Shown here in pieces: positions 22,910 through 35,692 of a stretch of DNA of 64,000 bases. How positions within the stretch are numbered: the first letter of the stretch is position 1; the number at the start of each line of letters is the position of its first letter. This DNA comes from Nymphaea colorata. Taxonomy: Eukaryota > Streptophyta > Magnoliopsida > Nymphaeales > Nymphaeaceae. The notes below the pieces were generated by a model that was given only the letters and a program-made list of their open reading frames with translations, had not been told where the DNA came from and searched no databases. The stretch is taken from NCBI RefSeq assembly GCF_008831285.2, contig NC_045145.1, forward strand, positions 11,284,802 through 11,348,801, read 5' to 3'. The position numbers were made by a program, and so were the translations under genes.

Positions 22910-23308
22910 TTGGGTACTATTAAAAAAAACTTACGTGTGGACAAAAGACCTTCATTGTCCAACCTTACTAGAAGATTTTTACCAAGATTTCATGGACCTT
23001 TCAAAGTCTTAGAGGTGATAGGAAAGGCAGCCTATAGGTTGGGTTTACCTTCACAGTCCCAAGTCCATCCAATCTTTCATGTGAGTGGACTTAAACCTTT
23101 TCATGGTCAGCCCCCATATGAAGAAGTCGATGCTCTGTGGGATGAGCCGTCACCCTTGCTGATCCAAATCGTGAAGGTGAGGAGGATCATGAGCGAGGGC
23201 ACCACTATTCTCCATATCTTGGTTCAGTGGGATCAAGATGACATGGGCCAAACTTGGGAGGATGAGGATGAGCTACTTGGCCAATTTCCATTTGTCAAGC
23301 CTTAGGGA
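22910..23308 (+). pseudogene. gypsy integrase C-terminus with GPF/Y module and chromodomain
   Basis: 131 residues are open. RFLPRFHGPFKVLEVIGKAA is the GPY/F module. YRLGLPSQSQVHPIFHVSGL follows, and VRRIMSEGTTILHILVQWDQ...GQTWEDEDELLGQFPFVKP is the chromodomain-like tail, ending at a TAG at 23306-23308. Chromodomains of chromoviruses steer integration to marked chromatin. It is the best-preserved part of this element, and its end lies just upstream of the polypurine tract and 3' LTR. Confidence 0.85.
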
Positions 23309-23320
23309 CAAGACCAAGCT

Positions 23321-23334
23321 CAGGAGGGAGGACT
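23321..23334 (+). promoter_or_regulatory. Polypurine tract of the gypsy element
   Basis: CAGGAGGGAGGACT lies immediately before the 3' LTR start TGATGCGGACC, the expected position for plus-strand priming. Confidence 0.6.
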
Positions 23335-24690
23335 TGATGCGGACCTCAGTATGGGACCATGCCCTTCATGCATATGTGCCTGTAGCCTATAGTCAGACAA
23401 ACCATATTCTCAGTAGGAGGCTAGCACCACAGCGCATGAGGCACCACTGCAGATCCTAAACCAGCTTGATCTATTTATGGAGCTTGGTACGAACAGAGCA
23501 GGTGCATGCAGCTTGAGCCACCTCGAGTTGAGCACACCTTTGGCCCTGCACCTACATGAGCTGACTGGCATTTGGAGTTGCATGAGACTGTGTGGACCCA
23601 GCTTGCGCACCAGTTACTTCAACACCTACTCCACTAGGTGCATACCCAAGCAGCCAGCTACCTCAAAAGCATGTGACTTCCATGTGTTTGTGCCACCTGC
23701 CCTTTACTTCGCGCGCCACCACCAGCCACCTAGATGCAACGTGGGAGGGACCTACATGCCACCTCAGCCCTAGCGCACATCCCTCTTTGTGCATAGATCT
23801 GCTGCCGGGCCAAAAAAGGCAACCATCGGATTTCTAGCTGCCAGTCCCCTCTCACACCAAAATCATAAAAAATTCTCTCCTGGCCAACTCTACCATGCTT
23901 CTTATTGTTAGCATCTTGCGTGCCTATTCCTAGACAACAGTGATCTTGGTCAAGTTTGCCAAGTTTTAATGAGCCTCTCCTTCAGGACTTGAAGCTAGAA
24001 ATCAAAAGGCCAAACTCAGTTGATTCAACACACACGGTTTTTGTAAATTAACAAATTGTGTTGACTCGCACCATGCTTGGTTCAAAACATCTAGTTCCAA
24101 ATCATCTACCAGTTTTCATCTCAACCTGGGTGGAGTCACGACAGGAATTGTTATAATCAAAATTAGCAAATTGTAAACAAGATTCTGCCATCTAATAAGT
24201 TGGCCATTCTACTTAGGACCTTAAAACATACCTCATGTGGAATGAAAAAATTGTACAGTTTCAGAATATGTCAACATCATTACTAGTTTAATTAACTTTC
24301 CTCCAATGAGACCAGCCACTACCTAAGAAACCCTAACTGGGTTTAGCCTTTGGTGAAACCCAGATTGGTTCCTCTAGGGTGCCTTTGGGTTCATCCCTTG
24401 ATCTAAGGTCAAGTAGGTCCAGCTCTGGCTGAACCTAGTTCGCCCTAGCTCTTGATTGAACCAGGCCTGCCTCAGCCTAGCCATAAGCCAAGGCCAGCCC
24501 AAGACCAGTCTAAAGATTTAGTCTAGGTCTGAATGCAGAGCACAAACTAAATCCCTCTCGATCTGCCTTAGCCCATACCACACCCTAGGGTCTCTTCGGG
24601 AGCTAGCCATGGGAAGCCCTTGCCTCACTCAGGCCGCCTACTGACCTGCTGCATCCTTGGCCACGGCCAAGACCAACCCCTCTCGTTGGT
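23335..24690 (+). repeat. 3' LTR of the gypsy element (right end uncertain)
   Basis: It begins TGATGCGGACC and matches the 5' LTR in two main blocks, 23335-23870 and 24310-24680. The middle, about 23880-24300, differs from the 5' LTR. Homology fades after about 24690, short of the 5' LTR's last 290 bp, so the end may be deleted or replaced. Confidence 0.6.
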
Positions 24691-24699
24691 GCAACATAG

Positions 24700-25750
24700 C
24701 TGCCAGCCGAATCCTCACCTCCTGCAATACTGTTCACACCCCTCCCCATCCTCGGGGGCATCGATGTGAATTAGCAAGTTTTGCTTGAAACGAGTTCTAT
24801 CCTTTCTTTTGGCCTAAGTTTAGGAAGCAATTTTTTTATCAATTCAAATGTTTTTTCTACTTAGTTTTCTTTTGACTAAATTTTGTTAATTTTAGAGTTG
24901 ATTTCATTGGTCAAAGTCATATTTTTCCAAATCCTGTTTTTCTGCAACTCTGTTTCAGGACAAAATGGGACAGTTTCACAACCATGTCTTTGAACCACCA
25001 AAGTTATTTTTAAGACCTATAAAATGAAATTTTTTTCTTGGATGCTTTTGCTTCAAAATGAGATATATTTTGCTAAATTGGTCATCATTTGCCTATCCTA
25101 ATCTCTATTTTACAAAAATATGTCCAGCGAGGTTCATTTCTGTGTTGTTATAGACCAACTTGTCCATCTTTTCTTCCATTTGTGCAGGTGGGGAACAAAT
25201 AGATTGGTAGAGTTTCTTCGCTAACATACTTTATATTTGTTTTTGTTGATTCTGTTAGGAGTCACATCAAATGTTTGAGTGAGCCCTTTAATGTGTAGTG
25301 TACATCTTTTGTTCTATTTGTCTGAGTTTAAGAAATGACCAATTCTGTAAGTAAGCATGGGATAGATGCAGGAACAAAATGCATGATGCTTGATATACTT
25401 CTTGGAAGCATATGTCATGTTGTTTAAAGCCTATATTTAGTTGTTTTCCCATAAAGACTAGAAAATTTTGCTCGACTTTTTTCCCCTCACTGTTTGGTAT
25501 ATCATAAGATCTAAACATCAGTTAGTAGTGACAAAGCTTGGGTTCACCTCATATGGATGGCTCGCTAAGTTGCACCCACTTACTCATCTAGACATTCTTT
25601 AGGAGACATCAGTAGTCAAACGTCTCAAAGGGCCAAAAGACAAAAGCTGGTGAGGGAAATCAAGCACAAGGAGACATGTAAGGCATTGCATGGGTTAGAT
25701 GAGGCAAGCCCAAAGGCATTGTCGTGGGCTGGGTGAAGTTAGGCCATACC
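24700..25750. other. AT-rich intergenic or decayed repeat, no gene seen
   Basis: T-rich sequence with short open frames only. No domain, RNA gene or clear repeat boundary recognised. Confidence 0.4.
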
Positions 25751-25754
25751 TTGT

Positions 25755-26746
<992 letters not shown>

Positions 26747-27019
26747 GGAGAGAGAGCGATTCACGTCGTCACCGAGAAGAGTTATCAGACCAAATATGGA
26801 GTTATTGATCAGAGTCATGGTTTAGATCCATACATGCTAAGGATCTGATTCTTGTCCTAAAGGACCATTTGAGTTTGGGTGCACCATTTCCTACAACAGT
26901 GAGTTTCAAGGATGGGGGATAACAAGTGTTGATAGAACTTATCAAGGCTTTTGAACCTCCACATATACCTACTGCAACCTATCTCCTCCCATGTATGTTG
27001 GCCTAAGCAAATTGTAGAC

Positions 27020-27600
27020 ACATATGACTATCACTCAGATTAGGCCAATATCCGGGGCAATTCCAGTAGCTCTCCATCTAAAATGTTGTGATTCCAGCTG
27101 AAATAATACAGAAATGCTCCAGGAAGCTTGTCCAGACAACCAAGTCTATCAGCTACCTACTGCCCTCATGTACATACTTGTTTCAAATTCTCCAAATGCT
27201 CCCAAATATGCCTATTGGGCATAAGCCAGCCTATAACTAAACCAATGCATTAACTCATGAATGATTTGACCTCACGGCATGTAGTTTCTACTGGAATTTC
27301 TTTAGCAATCAGCTTCTAAGTGTTTCTGGCTAGCCTGCACTCAAACAATATATGCCGAGCAGTTTCTTCACTTTGGTGGCAAATGAAACAATCGTTTGTC
27401 GTGGCTATTCCCTTTGGGAAGACGCCCTTCGCATGCTATTGCTATATACGTGAATGATGAACCGCTAAACCCATTTTCTCCATGAGAGGCATGTTTTCTT
27501 CTAGTAAACAACGACACGTCCACCACCTTGATGGATTCCACATTTCCGTTTGAACCAAAAGCTGAACATGTCCCTTTTCTACATAACAGCCATCCTGACA
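27020..27600 (-). pseudogene. Non-LTR retroelement zinc-finger (zf-RVT) C-terminal fragment
   Basis: On the minus strand, near 27395-27330, the reading CFICHQSEETARHILFECRL shows the C-x2-C-x7-8-H-x4-C pattern of the zf-RVT domain at the C-terminus of plant LINE reverse transcriptases. Upstream text (GIATTND and the region to 27600) is frameshifted and downstream text has stops. It differs from the LINE at 31-42 kb, so it is another family or an older copy. Confidence 0.6.
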
Positions 27601-27619
27601 CTAAACAAACAACTTAACT

Positions 27620-29160
27620 ACGAAATCACCTGCATCGCCACCCACCACCAGTGACCGCAATCACTGGTAGCCTCGCCTGGCTATAGCTGTAACAGAGCTC
27701 ACCGCTATAGAGCTACACCAGTGATGGTTCCACCAAAGCTATACCGCGACCATTCTCACTGTTGTAAATCTATACCGGTCGGTTAAAAGTGTACATAATG
27801 CAGCAATCTTTCGGTTGGAAGGGGAGTCTTTAGGAGGTTGCGCACCTGATCCTTAGGAATTTTTTTGCAATATTACCAAATTTAAAGTCACCAAAGTTTT
27901 AAAATAGACCATCACTCGTGAAATTGAAACGCTTTCATCTCATCATGAGTTAAGTTCCTTGATTTTTCCGTCCACTTTCATCGGATATCTGTCAGCTGAC
28001 TCTCCTAGAGTACAAGTGTACAACGGTGCTTCTTTTTTTTTTTTTGCATATCAGGTGGTATAAAATTTTAGATATCCTTAATTGAATATAAAAGAAAGTA
28101 TTTGTGAATTTTCAATGTGCAGATTGGCTTTGGGAGAGTTTAAAAAGTCAGTGTTCTAGATTGTTTTTTACTCACAAGCATTTGATCTATGCATTGAAAT
28201 CTTGGGTGTTAAGTCTCAGAGTTTTAATAATTTCAAATATCTATGCCGCTAATTTTATCAAAAAAAAAAATCTCAATTATTAGAGTCAGAACTTTGAATG
28301 GCATAACTTTGAACTGATGCATTAAACTGTTGGCTGATTACTCTAATTAGCAAGAATTCAGGCCAAAAGGTCTTGTCTTCTGAGCTTTAACTTGCCCTGA
28401 GAGCCACTTGCCTATGCCAAAGAGAAATGAGGAAGATTAAGAAACGTAACTTTTTCTTGTTTTTAAATTTTACATATTAAAATTTAAAAAAATGTTAGCA
28501 CCTACAAAATTTTTAAAAAATAGTCAGCCCTGATAAAAACTTTTTCAAAATTTTCACTTAGTGTGTCACATGAGGAGCTTGCCTTCGTTGTGTTTTAGCA
28601 GTTTAAATTTTAAAGGGCATATATATTTAAATAAATGAAAGTTGTTGTAGAGGTTTTACAATAAGATGATTTTCATGTGCATCTGCCTACTTTCTAGCCC
28701 CAAATTTGGAAAGATGCTCACATTTTCTTATTTTCTTACTTTAAGCCACACATTGTTACTATAATTTTGTCAAATAGGGGCTTATTTGTTGCTTCACACT
28801 TCCAAAAGGGGGTTTAACATTTAAGAATAAAGTTCTTGAAATGTGCATAGAAAGTTGGTATTTGTTTTTTCAATGAAACATATACAGAAAATGCAAAACG
28901 ACGGCCCTGGCTTGTTCGTCACCTGGATTGTCATACTTCAGACTTCAAGTATCCTTATAAAATATTCGTAAACACAAGCTTTAAGAATGAAAATATTAAA
29001 AGTTTTGACATGCTTCCTCTAAGCAGGCATACTTGCAGACGTAAGAGTTGTCCATGCATAGAAAATGTCTTCACTTGGGTTTTCATTGAGTGAGAATCTC
29101 TGATCATGGAATTGTAGATGTGTATTAATATACATATTGAGCAAAGGCTAAGAAGTGTTG
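27620..29160. other. AT-rich sequence without recognised genes
   Basis: No coding frame with recognisable domain. Several poly-T and poly-A tracts occur (for example 28031-28046). It may include intron or flank sequence of the FBPase pseudogene, which reads leftwards from 29399. Confidence 0.35.
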
Positions 29161-29399
29161 TGGTAAGGACAAATATTGTTCCAATTGAAACGCCACAATC
29201 ATTGTTGGAAGGGTCATCCAATGGATAAATAACAACACAATGCCTGCACTATTTCCAACAGTTTGAGAGTTAACTACATTAGTATACTAATTAGATAGGT
29301 GCAATCCAAGCAAAAGTATGCAATGCACAGAAATAGACTTCCCCTTTTTGATGGCTCAACGAAGATTGCCTCTTCAGCCTCCTCAGAGACAAGAATATA
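29160..29399 (-). pseudogene. Cytosolic fructose-1,6-bisphosphatase fragment (two exons)
   Basis: FBPase removes the 1-phosphate of fructose-1,6-bisphosphate in sucrose synthesis. Two exon-like pieces survive on the minus strand. Exon A (29399-29339), after a TTTCAG acceptor, reads YILVSEEAEEAIFVEPSKRG, matching the conserved VSEEDEEA and VEPSKRG block. Exon B (from 29243) reads CVVIYPLDDPSNNDCGVSIG followed by TIF. It aligns with the metal-binding segment DPLDGSSN of the family, but here the motif is YPLDDPSN, so the first Asp and the GS pair are lost. The intron between is kept, so this is a genomic fragment and not a processed copy. Exons before and after were not found, and reading beyond TIF is not FBPase-like. 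Confidence 0.75.
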
Positions 29400-29449
29400 C
29401 TGAAAAAGAAACAAAAAGCTGCCAATTCATTAACTACTGTTTTATTGCT

Positions 29450-31107
29450 AATAAAATAAAAATAAAAGATCAATGGCAATGTTTTTCATAAAAATCTGCT
29501 TTGCGACCATCTATTGTTGAGACTGAAAATAAGTACTCTACAATTGTTCTATTTTTCATGTTGGCATGTTCCACCTTGAAGAGTATAAAGGGAAAGTTAC
29601 ATCTCTATGTTTCTTATAACCACCCCTAACTGGTATATTTCTTTGAAGTTATCTTAAAATTATTCTTGATGTTAATAGTCATCAATGGTCAATGACAGGA
29701 ACTGGTGCTTTATCCTAATTGTTTCAGGTGAATAACAAAATTTTAAGAAAACAAACTATTTTAATGGCATTTTATATTACTAAATTAAAGTAACAAGCAC
29801 CTGAATTGCTGTTAGCAAAATTGAGAACGCTATAAGGAATAGGAACTCATCTTGAACAAAATAGGCATTATTATGTGATATTTCAAGGCATAAATATGAC
29901 CCCAAAAAGAATCACAATGCTTTCCTCATGATCTCAACATAAAACTTAAAACGTTTTAAATTTTCATACTTGTCATGTTTTTAGTTATGTTGAGAATTTA
30001 TATGCATTTTTCTTGTATGTCCCAAAGAATCTAGTGCTTCAAATATATGCCTCCACAATATTAGAGCCACTCTTCTTTTAAGACTATCCATCTCAGATCT
30101 ATTCATCTTCATAACACCAAGTAATATGTAAAGGTAAACAACTGATACCAGAAAGGAACAAAGAAAGTGAAACACCTAAAAATTGGGAAATAAACAAAAG
30201 TGCATATGGACAGACATACTTCTAATGCCAGATTATCAAGTGATGAGATGGTGGGGTAGCATTAGATAAAAACTTCTCTGAGCAATGTTATAACCTTATC
30301 CACTTTCACGTTTGCAACTCCATATATTATTAGTCCACCAACTTTATAACATACTCGCACACCATAACAGAGTGGTCCATCATCTTTAGTTTTTCACAAG
30401 TAGACAGGCCTGCATGTGACAAGCCTGCAAGTCTACTACCCACAATGGAAATTCTCTTCCTGGATCAGAAAAAACATTGGTAAAAATCAAGATCGGTAAA
30501 CCATTTAACATTCATGTTTTATTGAAGCTATGTAAAATGAATTTTATTTTCACAAAATCAAAGAATTGGAAGATTTTAACAAGGCACAAGCGAAAGACTA
30601 CTGTAGGAAATTTTTTTTGGGCACAATAATTGTAGCCATGTAGGATTTCGGGATCAGCCTTAGATTTAGAGATAGATATAATTCACATAGTAAGAAAGCA
30701 ATTCAAAGTGACTTCAAACATAGTCACAAAAACCGTGTTATTTTTGAGAAAAAATGCGAGAAAATGAAATGCCATTTAAAAGTTTAAAAAATATGTTTTT
30801 TGAAAAAAAAACATTTAAAATGAAAAAAATGTATTTTTTCTAATTTTTAATTTTTTTTATTTTTTTCATTTTTCATGCCAAACAGTTTTTATTATTTTTT
30901 ATTTGTTGCAAATCTACTGTTTATATTGTTATTTTCTCTTATTTTATTTTTTCCCCAGCTTAGTTTTTTTAATTTTTTTTAAATATACTGTTTTTTCCTA
31001 ATTTTGTTCTCGTATTTTTCAAGCCTACCATATTATATTGAGAAAAACTTTGCCGTTTAAAACTCCGATATGTTATTTGTGACTATGATTTCAAACAATA
31101 CTATTTT

Positions 31108-31110
<3 letters not shown>
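29450..31110. other. AT-rich intergenic sequence
   Basis: No domain recognised. The part at 30720-31020 is nearly pure A/T with blocks of T and A able to pair with each other (AAAAAACATTT/AAATGTTTTTT types). This suggests a decayed foldback or simply low complexity. Confidence 0.4.

Positions 31111-31111
<1 letters not shown>

Positions 31112-31187
<76 letters not shown>
31112..31187. repeat. (AT)n followed by (GA)n microsatellite at the LINE 3' end
   Basis: About 57 bp of alternating AT (31112-31168) and about 19 bp of GA (31169-31187). On the minus strand this follows the LINE 3' sequence CCATTTTATCGGCTCTCTC, so it represents the element's 3' tail. Confidence 0.95.
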
Positions 31188-31499
31188 CCGATAAAATGGA
31201 AATATATAACAAAGTTTGGGGATAAGAGGTCCCCTAGGTACAAAAACAATCCGCAAAAAATAAACCGGAAAAACAGAAGCAAGAAGAAGAAATATACAAT
31301 ACAATGCATAGAAAAATAAGGAAGAGAGGAAAGACGGAGCGACACAGTCACCCAGCCGTAGACGGACAGCGGCGCTTCAACCGAATGGCAAACTGGACAT
31401 CCCCTTGCACAAGACGTGCCACAGAATCTGGCGAAGAGAAGGTGTCCCTGAAGACTCTGTTGTTGCGCTCTTTCCAAATGCGTCACCAAGCTGAAAAGA

Positions 31500-32160
31500 G
31501 CCACGGCCTCCAGACATGACCCCAGGAAGTAGTCACGTGGGGGAAGGACAAAAGAGGAAAAAAAGACGAATGGATGGTGGGTTTGGAAGACTACTAACAA
31601 GGGAAGGCCATGCAGAAGCAAGAACACTAGAGAAAAAAGGACACGAAATAAAAAGGTGGACCCGAGACTCAGTCGCGACAAGACATAGGGGACATTGGTT
31701 AGCCAAACTGATGCCAAGGTGTTGCAGGTGGTCAAAAGTGTTGATATGGCCAGTAAGAAGAAGCCAGATAAAAGCAATGGCACGGGGAGATGGGCCAGGA
31801 GACCAAAGGGACCGGGGTGGGAACGACGCGAGAGAATGACCAAAGGAGGCCAGGTAGCAAGAAGAAAAGGTGAACTCACAGGTAGGTGAAAGAGGCCAGG
31901 ATGGGGACGTGGACGATGAGAGGTCAGCAAGGTGGAGAAAAAGAGGAAGGACAGAAAGCATGTCGCACCAAAAGTGAGAGAGGGAGATGTGAGAGATAGA
32001 ACTATTCCAGACGGTAGGGGAAGGCAGGTCGAATTTGGAACTATAGGAGAATGTTTAGTTGCTAACCACCACCACCAAGAACACAGAGAAGACTTGCAAG
32101 CCCGACTAAGGTTGGTAACCCCATCACCCCCAAGAAGGCGCGGAAAGGCAACCACATCCC
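31500..32160 (-). pseudogene. LINE ORF2 C-terminal part with zf-RVT
   Basis: It continues the RT reading frame beyond the copia insertion (DVVAFPRLLGGDGVTNLSRA at 32160-32095, the typical post-RT 'GG.GV.NL' block). In a second frame (31961-31533) it shows IWLLLTGHINTFDHLQHLGI and CPLCLVATESRVHLFISCPF, the C-x2-C-x7-H-x4-C zf-RVT pattern. At least one frameshift separates the two. The last part, 31500-31190, is 3' non-coding sequence shared with 26.1-26.4 kb. Confidence 0.8.
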
Positions 32161-32524
32161 TGTTAAAATATAAATCCTTCACCAGCACGTTGAAGAGGAG
32201 TCTCTTAGGATTCCACCTCCTTGTAGAATGTGTTAAGATATTTAATGTCCTTGTAACATGTGAAGAGTCTCCTAGGATTCTATGTTGTAGTTAATATCCT
32301 TGTTATATGGGAAGTCTCCTAGGATTCTATGTTGTAGTTAATATCCTTGTAATATGTGAAGTCTCTTAGGTTTCTATGATGTAATTAATGTCCTTGGAGC
32401 TTGTGAAATCTCCTAGGATTCTACGATTGGAGACTCTTAGAATTCTGGAAATGAGATTATAAATAGAGGCCGTGCAAACCATTTTGGCTACGGCTTCTTC
32501 TCCTCAGTTTCTTCTTGTTTTCAT

Positions 32525-32555
<31 letters not shown>

Positions 32556-32618
32556 ATCTCTATCTTCCTGCGTGAGTGCTGTTTCCTGGTTACAGATATT
32601 GGTGCTAGATTTCTATCA
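32161..32618 (+). repeat. 5' LTR of the copia element, with U3 tandem repeats
   Basis: It runs TGTTAAAATATAAATCC to CTATCA. The U3 part holds about five copies of a unit with TCTC(C/T)TAGG(A/T)TTCTA, spaced about 47 bp at 32268, 32315, 32362 and 32409, with a first degenerate copy at 32201. A TATA box (TATAAATA) is at 32458-32465. A CT-rich leader follows at 32525-32570. Confidence 0.96.
32268..32445 (+). promoter_or_regulatory. Tandem U3 repeats and TATA box of the copia promoter
   Basis: Units of about 47 bp containing AGTCTCCTAGGATTCTATG and GTAGTTAATATCCTTGT repeat upstream of TATAAATA (32458-32465). Tandem U3 boxes upstream of the TATA are known enhancer elements in plant copia elements such as Tnt1. 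That these act the same way is inference. Confidence 0.6.
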
Positions 32619-32630
32619 TGGTATCAGAGA
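32619..32630 (+). promoter_or_regulatory. Primer-binding site (initiator tRNA-Met) of the copia element
   Basis: TGGTATCAGAGA follows the left LTR with no spacer. It differs from the common TGGTATCAGAGC only in the last base. Confidence 0.9.
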
Positions 32631-32839
32631 GCCAGGTTACGTTATCTCTACCAAACGAAATGCCCAAACAGGTCTGATCTGGTTAGAACTCTTTTCTCAT
32701 CTTGTCTCTATCCTGAATTTACTTTTCTCTTGCGCAATTCTTGTTCCTTTTTCTTCTTGCTTACCCAAGGACACATCTTGTTATATCGTGTCTTCTTTCC
32801 TTCTCATCTTCTACCTATATACCATTCCTTTCTGCTGTC

Positions 32840-35692
32840 ATGGAAAACCTTTTGCATTCTGGCATGTCCTCAAGTTTTCTTCCTCACCTTATTATCGAAA
32901 AACTCAATCATGAGAATTATCTGATCTGGAAAAGGCAAATCATGTCTTTCATAAGAAGTCAAGGCCTCTTTGGACATCTCGATGGTTCAACAAAGGCTCC
33001 ACCAATATCCGTCTTACAGGAAAGAAAAAATGAGGCAGGAGAAGTTATTGCTGTTTATGAAGACAACAATCCTGAACATGCTATGTGGATGAGACATGAT
33101 CAAAGTCTGGTTGCGTATATTTTGTCCACTTTATCTCAACAAGTGTTACTTTCAGTTTCTGATGATTGTACTGCAGAAGAATTATGGGAAACCCTTGCTG
33201 ATACCTTTTCCCAAATATCAGAAGCTCGAATTATGTACTTAAAGAAAGAATTTCAGAATTTGAGCAAAGGTTCAACGTCTATCATGGATTATTTGGGGCG
33301 TATTAACGCCGTCGTAGACCAACTTGCTGCCTCAGGGAATAACATTTCTGATAAGGAAAAGGTGCAGCAAACCTTGAATGGACTTGGGCATGATTATCAT
33401 GCTTTTATTACAGCTCTTGAGGTCCTTCCTGTTCTGCCTTCCTTCAACGAACTACAAGGTAAATTTCTCCAACATGAAATGAATATGAAAAGAGTCATTG
33501 AAAGGACTGATCAAGGGAACTCCCAAAATGTGTTGGCTATGAATGTAAAGTTTGGTAAGAGCCATGGGAACTCCAACCATGGTGGTCGTGGCATTCTACC
33601 AACACCACATAACCAAGGTATGTCTCCTTTGGATACTTCAAGAAAAATACCAATTTGTTTTCAGTGCAACAAGAAAGGACACATGAAGGCACAATGTTGG
33701 TTTAATCCTCAAAATAAAAACAAAGGGGGAAGACATGATTATAAACAAGGAGGACAAAGTTCTAAATCCACCGCTGAAGATATGCAACAGCTATTGATGA
33801 CCGCATTCTCAAAGATGACTATAAAGCAAAATGAGCAGGGAGAATGGTTCTTGGATTCAGGTGCAGCTACCCATGTAACAGGAAATGCAGGTAAATTGAC
33901 TAACTTATCCCCTCATTACGGTAGAAGTTGCATTATAACAGGTGATGGAAAATCTCATCCTATTACACATATTGGAAATGCACATATTCCATTGTCATCC
34001 TCGTCTCTATCACTATCTAATGTTGTTCTTGCTCCCAATATCAAAAAGAACATCATACCCATTTCTAAACTCATTGATGATACAAGCTCTTCTGTTGAAT
34101 TCACACCTTCTTCTATCTATGTCAAGGACCTCCAAACGAAGAAAATGTTCGCTAGAGGGGAGCGTCAAGGGAATATGTACGTCCTCAAGGAATGTCTACC
34201 CAAGGATTCATCCACTTTTGATATAGGATTGAAGACATTTTTTCTTTCTCATAATGCGTCATCAGTGCCAAGTTCTTGCCATTTTCAATCAAAAGTAAGG
34301 GGCCCTAACCAATTTTTGGAGTTTGATTTGTGGCATAGTCGGCTAGGACACTGTGGTCGACATTTCATTGAAAAACTTGTCACAGATAGTCTCATTCCAA
34401 GATCAAGTTTACCTCTTACTTCAAGTGTCAAAAAATGTTCAAGTTGTGGACTTTGTAAGAGTCATGTTTTACCTTTCCATAATATAAATCAAAGGGCTTC
34501 CAAACCTTTTGAAACTATTTTTTCTGATGTATGGGGGTCAGCCCCTATTGATTCAATGTCTGGGTCAAGATATTATGTCTTATTCATTGACTCTTACTCA
34601 CGTTTCTCCTGGATTTACTTCATGAAACACAAATCAGAAGTACCTCACATATTTCGAAACTTCAATGCCATGATTCAAACTAAATTTTCATCCAATGTGG
34701 TGCATTTTCAATGTGATGGAGGGGGAGAATATTTCTCGCTTGATTTTATTGAATTTCTACGTGAAAAAGGGATAACTAGACAAATTTTCTGCCCTTACAC
34801 ACTACAACAAAATGGTGTAGTTGAGCGGAAACATCGACATATAATTGAAAGCGCCATGAGCATGATGCATGATACTAATGTGTCCATTTTCTTGTGGACT
34901 AAAGCCTTCCATACTGCTGTATACATAATAAATTGTTTGCCTATAACACTCTTGATGTCTAAATCGCCATATTTTATACTCTTAGGCAAACAACCTGATT
35001 ACAAGAACTTGAAGGTTTTTGGTTGTGTATGCTATGTTCACGTTGATGCTGCCTTGAGGAACAAGTTTCAAGACAAAGCTATTCAATGTAGATTCGTTGG
35101 ATATGCTGATGAATATAAAGGTTTTCGATGCTATGATCCAACAACTAAACGTATCAAAACTTCAAGAAATGTCATTTTTGATGAACATAGTTTTGATAAT
35201 ACAAATGAAATGCCTATGACCATTGAATCTTATGATCTCTGGACCAGTACACAGTTATTCAATGCAGATCCTGTTATAGAAAATGATGTGCCTCAAAGTG
35301 AAGTTTCAGAGAGAGCAATACAACCATCAGATATGGCTCAAAGTGAAAATCAAGAAGATCCAACACAGTCATCAAGTCATCACGAAAACAATAATGAAGA
35401 ACAGAGCAACAATGCACATCGGTATTCGGGTCTTATCTACAGTCGACGACTAAGGGACAGAGATGCTCAAAGTGAAGAAGACAACATGCCCCACCTTAGA
35501 AGATCCCAACGCATTCGTCATCCCATTCACAGGTGGGTTAGCTATGATTCTTTATTGCTTGATTTTCAGTTATTCATGGCAAAAGTTGGCAAGGAGGAAG
35601 AACCTACTTCATTTGATCAAGCATCAAAATCACATCATTGGAGAAAGGCTATGAAAGAAGAAATGGATGCCTTGCATGAATGTGGAACATGA
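32840..35692 (+). pseudogene. copia gag-protease-integrase and RT start, ended by a nonsense codon
   Basis: Polyprotein part 1 with start ATG at 32840 (MENLLHSGM), chosen because upstream residues are leader-like. Gag holds LNHENYLIWKRQIMSFI and the domain through LPSFNELQGKFLQHE. The knuckle CFQCNKKGHMKAQC is intact (C-x2-C-x4-H-x4-C, about 33657-33698). Protease has WFLDSGAATHVTG. Integrase has the HSRLGH...C..C zinc region, then DVWG, QCDGGGEY and VERKHRHI, giving all three DDE acidic residues. RT begins near 35620 (HHWRKAMKEEMDALHE). The frame stops at TGA 35690-35692 where this family normally has Trp (TGG), so one G-to-A change ended it. The reading continues unbroken after it. Confidence 0.93.

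Larger units (their letters stand above)
15844..24690 (+). mobile_element. Decayed Ty3/gypsy chromovirus-type element in canonical order
   Basis: Long terminal repeats at about 15844-17982 and from 23335 flank gag, knuckle, protease, RT, RNase H, integrase and chromodomain in that order. The LTRs share the start TGAT(A/G)(T/C), long collinear blocks (LTR starts to about 16370/23870; 17270-17640 and 24310-24680) and a primer-site-like TGGTATTAGAGC at 17988. They differ strongly in the middle, and the right LTR end could not be fixed. Stops and deletions pervade the coding part, so it is an old autonomous copy now dead. The minus-strand pieces at 5.7-9.66 kb and 50.4-54.06 kb belong to the same or a closely related family. 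Confidence 0.85.

Noticed and set aside
32268-32445. Regularly spaced repeats that could suggest a CRISPR array
   Set aside because: The units are tandem with no unique spacers and lie in both LTRs of a plant copia element. This is eukaryotic nuclear DNA.
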